Made by a program: the position numbers and the translations under genes | The notes under the pieces: generated by a model | Database searches by the model: none | Seen by the model: the letters and a program-made list of their open reading frames with translations, nothing else | What the model was told of the DNA's origin: nothing | In this document: piece after piece, positions 12,912-18,111 of the stretch | How the letters are laid out: each line of letters starts with the position of its first letter | Numbering within the stretch: the first letter of the stretch is position 1 | Source of the DNA: GWF2-43-63 sp964559205 | GTDB lineage: Bacteria; Bacteroidota; Bacteroidia; Bacteroidales; DTU049 | Length of the DNA: 18,111 nt | Reading direction: 5' to 3' | Assembly (NCBI GenBank): GCA_964559205.1 | Contig: CAZLHV010000046.1 | Coordinates: forward strand, 1 to 18,111

Positions 12912-15110
12912 TTAATTGCCAATATCGGACATGAACTTGATTCTCATAAGACGGATTTCTTCAACCGTGTATTCATTTTCACCCAGTTCTAGCAAGGCCT
13001 CTTCGATGGAATCGGTTTCAGCTTGCCTGAAATAATCGAATATTTCTTCCTGATGATAGGGGTCAACAAACTCATTGATATAATAGTTCAGATCAATTCT
13101 GGTGCCGCTCGACACAATTCGTTCGAGCTCGTCGAGCAATTCGTCGAAGGAAAGATTCTTGGAGATAGCCAAATCTTCAAGAGCGACTTTCCGGTCGATC
13201 GCCTGAATGATGAAAACCTTCAATCCGCTTTTGTTGACAGGTGACTTCACCACCATGTCCATTGGCCGGATGATTTCATTTTCCTCGACATAGCCTGAAA
13301 TAAGCTTGAGGAAAGGGTCTCCATACTTTTGTGCTTTTCCGGCGCCTACGCCGGTAATGTTTTTAAGCTCATCCATTGTGACCGGATACTGGATGGCCAT
13401 GTCTTCGAGCGAGGGATCCTGAAAAATGACAAAAGGAGGAAGGTTCTCTTTTTTGGCAATCTGCTTGCGCAGGTCTTTGAGCATGGCAAACAAAACCTTG
13501 TCGGTTCCACTGCCACGTCCATCACCGGAGTTCATTCCTTCTTCTTCTTTTTCTTCCTCGATGTTACGATCTTTCGTCAACATAATTGGTTGTGGATTAT
13601 TCTGAAATTCTTGACCTTTTTCGGTGATTTTAAGTACACCGTAGTTTTCAATTTCTTTCGCGATAAGATTCATGATGAGCATTTGCCTGATGACGGAATT
13701 CCATATGCGTTCCGATTTCTCAATGCCTTTGCCAAACACCGATAGTTTTTCGGCTTTGAGTTGTTTCATCGAGGGCGATTTGCTGCCAAGAATGATATCA
13801 ACGATGCTTTTGGATTTAAATTGTTCCTGTGTTTCTTCAATGGTGTCAAGCACAAGCAACACATCGTCTTCACCTTCAAATGTGTCGCGTGGGTACAAGC
13901 AATTGTCGCAGCTTTGACAGTTTTCGTGGGGGTAGTTTTCGCCGAAATAATGCAGAAGCTGTTTTCTGCGGCATACCGAACTCTCGGCAAACGATATGGT
14001 CTCAAGCAATAAGTGCTGAGCAATTTCCTGTTCAGCTACGCCCTTGTCTTTCGCAAATTTTTCGAATTTCTGCAGATCGTCGATGCTGTAAAAGGCAATG
14101 CACTGACCTTCGCCACCATCGCGGCCAGAACGTCCTGTTTCCTGATAATAGCTTTCAAGACTTTTGGGCATGTCGTAATGAATCACATAACGGATGTCGG
14201 GCTTGTCAATCCCCATGCCAAAGGCAATGGTGGCAATCATCACATCCACTTCTTCCATTAAAAACATATCCTGATTCTGCCGGCGTACCGCCGCTTCAAG
14301 TCCTGCATGATAGGGCAAGGCCTTGATTCCGTTTACCTGCAGAAACTCAGCAAGTTCTTCGGTTTTTTTCCGGCTCAGACAATACACAATACCGCTTTTC
14401 CCTTCGTTCGACCTGACAAATTTGAGCAAATCCCGGTTCACATCTTTGTATTTCGGACGTACTTCGTAATAGAGATTTGGTCGGTTAAACGAGGATATGA
14501 AGACTTGTGGATTAATTAGCTTTAAAGTCTTGAGGATGTCTTGTTGTACCTTTGGTGTAGCAGTGGCTGTAAGGGCAATGATAGGGACTTTTTTACCGAT
14601 GGCTTCAACGATGGGCCTGATCCGTCTATATTCTGGTCTGAAATCATGACCCCATTCCGAAATGCAATGTGCCTCATCGACCGCATAAAAAGAAATATCG
14701 ATCCCTTGCAAAAAATCGACATTTTCATCTTTGGTAAGCGATTCAGGAGCCACATACAGCAGCTTGGTTTTTCCCGAACGTAGATCGTCGTGCACTACAT
14801 TCATCTCTGCTTTGCTCAGCGAGGAATTCATCACATGCGCAACTCCGTTCTCTGTGCCTAAATTTCTGATATTGTCCACTTGATTCTTCATCAAGGCTAT
14901 CAGAGGCGAAATGACAATGGCCGTGCCCGGAAGCATGAGCGCCGGAAGCTGATAGCACAGCGATTTTCCGCCACCCGTGGGCATTATTACAAATGTGTCC
15001 CTCCCTTCCAGAAGACTTTGGATAATCTCCTCCTGTTCGCCCTTGAATCGCTCAAAGCCGAATACATTTTTCAGAACACCACGAATATCATCAACCTCAA
15101 TGTTTTTCAT
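12912..15110 (-). CDS. recQ: ATP-dependent DNA helicase RecQ
   Basis: A 732-aa 3'-5' DNA helicase for recombination and repair. Walker A MPTGGGKS (43-50), DEAH box (145-148) with the aromatic-rich loop CISEWGHDFRPEYRRI, motif III ALTATAT (179-185), motif V GMGIDKP (298-304) and motif VI QETGRSGRD (323-331). The zinc-binding cysteines are C380, C398, C401 and C404. The winged-helix RQC domain runs about 410-512, followed by an acidic low-complexity linker (NIEEEKEEEG) and an HRDC domain about 536-606. A further C-terminal helical domain (about 610-732) makes it longer than E. coli RecQ and is usual in Bacteroidota homologues. It is the first gene of the recQ-to-frr run. Confidence 0.97.
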   Translation of the reverse strand: MKNIEVDDIRGVLKNVFGFERFKGEQEEIIQSLLEGRDTFVIMPTGGGKSLCYQLPALMLPGTAIVISPLIALMKNQVDNIRNLGTENGVAHVMNSSLSKAEMNVVHDDLRSGKTKLLYVAPESLTKDENVDFLQGIDISFYAVDEAHCISEWGHDFRPEYRRIRPIVEAIGKKVPIIALTATATPKVQQDILKTLKLINPQVFISSFNRPNLYYEVRPKYKDVNRDLLKFVRSNEGKSGIVYCLSRKKTEELAEFLQVNGIKALPYHAGLEAAVRRQNQDMFLMEEVDVMIATIAFGMGIDKPDIRYVIHYDMPKSLESYYQETGRSGRDGGEGQCIAFYSIDDLQKFEKFAKDKGVAEQEIAQHLLLETISFAESSVCRRKQLLHYFGENYPHENCQSCDNCLYPRDTFEGEDDVLLVLDTIEETQEQFKSKSIVDIILGSKSPSMKQLKAEKLSVFGKGIEKSERIWNSVIRQMLIMNLIAKEIENYGVLKITEKGQEFQNNPQPIMLTKDRNIEEEKEEEGMNSGDGRGSGTDKVLFAMLKDLRKQIAKKENLPPFVIFQDPSLEDMAIQYPVTMDELKNITGVGAGKAQKYGDPFLKLISGYVEENEIIRPMDMVVKSPVNKSGLKVFIIQAIDRKVALEDLAISKNLSFDELLDELERIVSSGTRIDLNYYINEFVDPYHQEEIFDYFRQAETDSIEEALLELGENEYTVEEIRLMRIKFMSDIGN

Positions 15111-15145
15111 TCCGGAAATAACCCTCTTTCATTTTTATTGAATTG

Positions 15146-15153
15146 CAAAAATA
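15146..15153 (-). promoter_or_regulatory. Bacteroidota-type -7 box (TATTTTTG) for recQ
   Basis: Reads TATTTTTG on the minus strand, 35 nt before the recQ ATG at 15110. A TTTC 17 nt upstream is a possible weak -33 box. It would start the whole recQ-to-frr transcript. Confidence 0.55.
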
Positions 15154-15223
15154 ACATTTAAAGGTAATAAGAAATATTTTTATTCACTTGCGAAAAAATA
15201 AGCTTTGCTGCGCATAAAATACC

Positions 15224-15231
15224 TATTTTTG
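15224..15231 (+). promoter_or_regulatory. Bacteroidota-type promoter (TTTG / TATTTTTG) for the AhpD-like gene
   Basis: A perfect TAnnTTTG element 19 nt before the ATG at 15251. TTTG at 15204-15207 lies 16 nt upstream and could be the -33 box, slightly closer than the usual 17-23 nt. It is arranged back to back with the recQ promoter 70 bp away. Confidence 0.6.
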
Positions 15232-15250
15232 TTAATTAAACCCGAAAGTT

Positions 15251-15589
15251 ATGTCTATTGTGGAGGATTATCAGCTTTTCCGTGAAGCCATGAATAAAAA
15301 ACTGCTCGAGGGCGGCAATACGGTCATCAAACGAATTTATTCAGTTGACAATCTTGCTTATCAGCCCGGAGCACTTGATTCCAGGACAAAGGAAATGCTT
15401 GGGCTGGTTTCTTCGCTGGTGTTGAGATGCGATGACTGTGTGAAATATCATCTTGAGAAATGTGCGCAGCTTGGCGTATCGAACGATGAGATGCATGAGA
15501 TCCTTGGAATTGGCATGCTGGTCGGTGGAACCATTGTGATCCCTCATGCACGCCGTGCCGTTGAATTCTGGCAAGCTCTTCAGAAATAA
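15251..15589 (+). CDS. AhpD-like / carboxymuconolactone decarboxylase-family protein
   Basis: A 112-aa all-helical protein of the carboxymuconolactone decarboxylase (CMD)/AhpD superfamily. The redox motif E-x11-C-x2-C-x3-H is complete: KEMLGLVSSLVLRCDDCVKYH, with the cysteines in CDDC. AhpD's second histidine nine residues later is absent (LEKCAQLGV is followed by Ser). The family signature GxxxxEIxExLxxxxxxxG is visible as VSNDEMHEILGIGMLVGG. The CxxC/His set suggests a thiol-peroxidase or disulfide-exchange role rather than lactone decarboxylation, but substrate and partner are unknown. It is cytosolic, with no signal peptide. The next gene starts 1 nt after its stop. Confidence 0.92.
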   Translation: MSIVEDYQLFREAMNKKLLEGGNTVIKRIYSVDNLAYQPGALDSRTKEMLGLVSSLVLRCDDCVKYHLEKCAQLGVSNDEMHEILGIGMLVGGTIVIPHARRAVEFWQALQK

Positions 15590-15590
15590 T

Positions 15591-18059
15591 ATGATTGTAC
15601 CCAACCGACTTTCTCTGATCGTTGCCCTTGGACTGCTCTTTTGCTCAGCCTACACATCAGGCCAATCCACACGTGTGCTTGGGCATGTGTCCGATTCGCT
15701 TACAAGTGAACCCCTCCCATTTGTAAATGTGGTATTTGCCGGAACAACCACCGGAACAACCAGCGATTTTGAAGGCTCTTTCAAACTTGAGTCCGCCAAC
15801 CCTTGCGATACACTCATCGTTAGCTGTATGGGTTACAAAAAGCAAAAAATCGCACTAAAAAGAAATCAGTTCCAAGAAATAAATGTGTTCCTTGCTTCAG
15901 AAAACTACACGTTGGACGAAGTAATCATACGTCCGGGCGAAAACCCTGCTGAAATATTATTAAAAAAGGTTCAGGACCGGAAAAAATTCAATGACCCCGA
16001 TCAAACTCCATTTTATGAAGTGGATGTTTATAATAAGGTGCAGATCGATGCAAATAATCTTTCCGAAGATTTTATGAAACAACGCGCTTTGCGAAAATTC
16101 GACTGGATTTTTCAATACACCGACACGTCTCTCATTAACGGAAAGGTGTATCTGCCGTTGTTTATTACCGAAACGCTTTCAAAAGTCTACTTCAGAAGCG
16201 AACCCCGTTCGAAGCGCGAATTCATCAGCGCTGTGCAGGTGTCAGGTATCGAGAACGAAAGCATTGCTCAGTATCTGGGTAATATGTATCAGAATATCAA
16301 CATCTATGATGGTCACATCACGCTCTTTGACAAGAACTTTGTCAGCCCGATTGCCGATGTGGGACTTGCCTATTACCGCTATTATCTGATGGACAGTACC
16401 ATGATCGATCAGTCGTGGTGCTATAAAATCATGTTTAAACCACGACGTAAACAAGAACTTACCTTTTCTGGTCATTTTTGGGTGGCCGACAGTTCTTTCG
16501 CCGTGAAGCAATACGAAATGCGAGTTGTGGCAGATGCCAACATTAATTTTGTGAACGATTTGATTGTTGAACAGTCTTTCATCCGCTCCGATTCAGGTTT
16601 TTGGCTGCCTGAAAAAGAATCCCTGGTGATTGATTTCAATGTGGGCCAGAACGATCAAAAGGGCACCATGGGATTTTACGGGCACAAAACCACGAGTTAC
16701 CGAAACTATGTTCTGAACCAACCAAAGGAAAATCAGTTTTACGGTGCACCCGAACGTGTGGTGGTGGCCGACGATGCATACGAAAAAGGAGCTGAATTCT
16801 GGCAACATGAGAGATTCGACACCCTGAGCCGGGATGAACAGACCATTTATTTCATGGTGGACAGCATTAAAAAGATGCCCACCTTCAACACATGGCTCGA
16901 CTTTGTCAACATGTTTCTGTCGGGCTACTATGAGTGGGGGAAGTTCGATATCGGGCCATTTGCCTCCATGCTTAGCTTCAACGAAAACGAAGGTACCCGT
17001 TTCCGTTTCGGAGGCCGCACTTCCGAAAAATTCAGCAAGAAAATCATGCCTTCGGCTTACGTGGCCTGGGGTACAAAGGATCAGCAGTTTAAATATGGAG
17101 GCGGATTTTTATGGCTGTATTCAAAAAAACCACGACGCGGTTTTCAGGTGTTGTATAAGCACGACATGGAACAATTGGGCATGAGCCCGACCGGTTTTCG
17201 CGAAGATTTTCTCCTGGCAAGTTTTATTACCCGTAACCCGGCCAACAAGCTCACCCTGGTCAACGAACTCAAAGCGCATTATGAGCATGAGTGGTTCACA
17301 GGTTTTTCAAACACCATACGCTTTCTGCATAAAGACATTTTTCCAATCGGGGATACTGTTTTCGACTTTGGTGAAGGGTTCACCCGCGACAGGATTACGG
17401 CCAGCGAAGTGACGTTTGAAATGCGCTTTGCGTATAAAGAGCGATATGTTTACAGCGATTTTATTCGCACCAGCATGGGGACCACCTTTCCAATTATTCA
17501 AATACGCTACAGTAAAGGAATTGAGGATTTGTGGAATGGTGATTATAACTACCAGAAAGCTTCGTTCTATTTCAACGACTGGTTTAACGTGGGTTCGCTC
17601 GGATGGTCGAAATACGTGATCGATGCCGGCAAAATCTGGGGAACATTGCCCTATCCGTTTTTAAAAATGCACGAAGGCAATGAAACCTATTTTTTCGATG
17701 AAACATCGTTTAACACGATGAATTACCGCGAGTTTGTGAGCGACGAATGGGTCAGCCTCTATTACACGCATCGCTTCGACGGATTATTTCTGAACAGAAT
17801 ACCCCTGATGCGAAAACTTAAATGGCGCGAAGTGATCTGGGGTAAAGGTCTTGTGGGAAGACTCAGTCGAAATAACCGCAACTACAGCGAGTTTCCCGAT
17901 GGCATGTACACCCTAGGCAAGCCTTATCTTGAAGCAGGTGCCGGCATCGAAAATATCTTCAAGTTTCTCCGTGTCGATGGTGTTTGGCGCCTGAGTTATC
18001 TTGATCATCCCGATATTGCCAGGTTTCAGGTCATGTTTGGAATGCAGGTGTTTTTTTGA
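15591..18059 (+). CDS. DUF5686 outer-membrane protein with CarboxypepD_reg-like domain
   Basis: An 822-aa exported protein from ATG 15591 (MIVPNRLSLIVALGLLFCSA); the longer reading from 15546 would overlap the AhpD-like gene. A signal peptide (about 1-24, ending SGQ) is followed by a carboxypeptidase-regulatory-like beta domain at about 27-110 (GHVSDSLTSEPLPFVNVVFA, TSDFEGSFKL, VSCMGYKKQKI). The remaining 700 residues match the DUF5686 family, which is specific to Bacteroidota, with alternating aromatic strands and a terminal Phe (MQVFF) as in outer-membrane beta-barrels. This resembles SusC/TonB receptor N-termini, but there is no plug domain or TonB box that I can see. Substrate is unknown. 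It is probably co-transcribed with the AhpD-like gene. Confidence 0.92.
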   Translation: MIVPNRLSLIVALGLLFCSAYTSGQSTRVLGHVSDSLTSEPLPFVNVVFAGTTTGTTSDFEGSFKLESANPCDTLIVSCMGYKKQKIALKRNQFQEINVFLASENYTLDEVIIRPGENPAEILLKKVQDRKKFNDPDQTPFYEVDVYNKVQIDANNLSEDFMKQRALRKFDWIFQYTDTSLINGKVYLPLFITETLSKVYFRSEPRSKREFISAVQVSGIENESIAQYLGNMYQNINIYDGHITLFDKNFVSPIADVGLAYYRYYLMDSTMIDQSWCYKIMFKPRRKQELTFSGHFWVADSSFAVKQYEMRVVADANINFVNDLIVEQSFIRSDSGFWLPEKESLVIDFNVGQNDQKGTMGFYGHKTTSYRNYVLNQPKENQFYGAPERVVVADDAYEKGAEFWQHERFDTLSRDEQTIYFMVDSIKKMPTFNTWLDFVNMFLSGYYEWGKFDIGPFASMLSFNENEGTRFRFGGRTSEKFSKKIMPSAYVAWGTKDQQFKYGGGFLWLYSKKPRRGFQVLYKHDMEQLGMSPTGFREDFLLASFITRNPANKLTLVNELKAHYEHEWFTGFSNTIRFLHKDIFPIGDTVFDFGEGFTRDRITASEVTFEMRFAYKERYVYSDFIRTSMGTTFPIIQIRYSKGIEDLWNGDYNYQKASFYFNDWFNVGSLGWSKYVIDAGKIWGTLPYPFLKMHEGNETYFFDETSFNTMNYREFVSDEWVSLYYTHRFDGLFLNRIPLMRKLKWREVIWGKGLVGRLSRNNRNYSEFPDGMYTLGKPYLEAGAGIENIFKFLRVDGVWRLSYLDHPDIARFQVMFGMQVFF

Positions 18060-18095
18060 AAAGCACTTTTCAACTCGGTTAAGTTTAAAACGACC

Positions 18096-18111
18096 TGTTT
18101 AATACTAAACA
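18096..18111. repeat. Short perfect inverted repeat at the window edge
   Basis: TGTTTA, a 4-nt loop ATAC, then TAAACA. It lies 36 nt after the DUF5686 stop and touches the right edge. The stem is A/T-rich and no T tract is visible before the window ends, so it could be an operator half, a weak hairpin or chance. Confidence 0.35.

Overview
The window (18,111 bp, mid-40s GC by eye) looks like a chromosomal core-genome segment of a Bacteroidota member, probably class Bacteroidia. The support is sequence-based: six separately transcribed genes carry a perfect TAnnTTTG (here always TATTTTTG) -7 box typical of the phylum, Shine-Dalgarno sites are weak or absent, and there is an outer-membrane DUF5686/CarboxypepD_reg-like protein, a SerRS starting MLTL, a 2TM-domain protein, MORN-repeat lipoproteins and an ECF sigma factor with a GTAAC/CGTC-type promoter. 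I see no tRNA, rRNA, CRISPR array, IS element or prophage, and no gene-free stretch above 300 bp; the longest is the roughly 230-bp divergent region at 9019-9246.

Layout. (1) 1-2742, minus strand: MlaE-like permease, MlaF-like ATPase and CvpA-family membrane protein overlap by 4 nt each. They are followed by an ECF sigma factor with its own ECF-type promoter and, overlapping its stop codon, the first 33 codons of a probable anti-sigma or partner protein that runs off the left edge. (2) 2900-7337, plus strand: serS, a lipoprotein, a 607-aa TPR protein and rsmA (ksgA), packed with gaps of 1-3 nt or 4-nt overlaps. (3) 7371-9018, minus strand: a secreted thioredoxin-like protein followed by a MeaB/ArgK-type GTPase. 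(4) 9218-10172, plus strand: ferritin, then a small secreted protein built from six 13-residue YKSDA repeats, closed by a strong bidirectional terminator. (5) 15110-10232, minus strand: recQ, OmpH/Skp-like coiled-coil protein, MORN lipoprotein, pyrH, 2TM protein and frr, probably one operon. (6) 15224-18059, plus strand: an AhpD-like CxxC protein and a DUF5686 outer-membrane protein 1 nt apart.

How they fit together: most content is housekeeping (seryl-tRNA charging, rRNA dimethylation, ribosome recycling, UMP phosphorylation, DNA repair helicase) interleaved with envelope functions (phospholipid transport, lipoproteins, OmpH-like chaperone, outer-membrane protein) and redox/iron functions (thioredoxin-like, AhpD-like, ferritin). 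The most unusual object is the YKSDA-repeat protein at 9834-10172. Its repeats have an exact 13-residue period with one central 3-residue insertion and a cysteine in alternate repeats; from memory it resembles the DUF6150 family, for which a 7_1 (septoil) knotted fold has been proposed.
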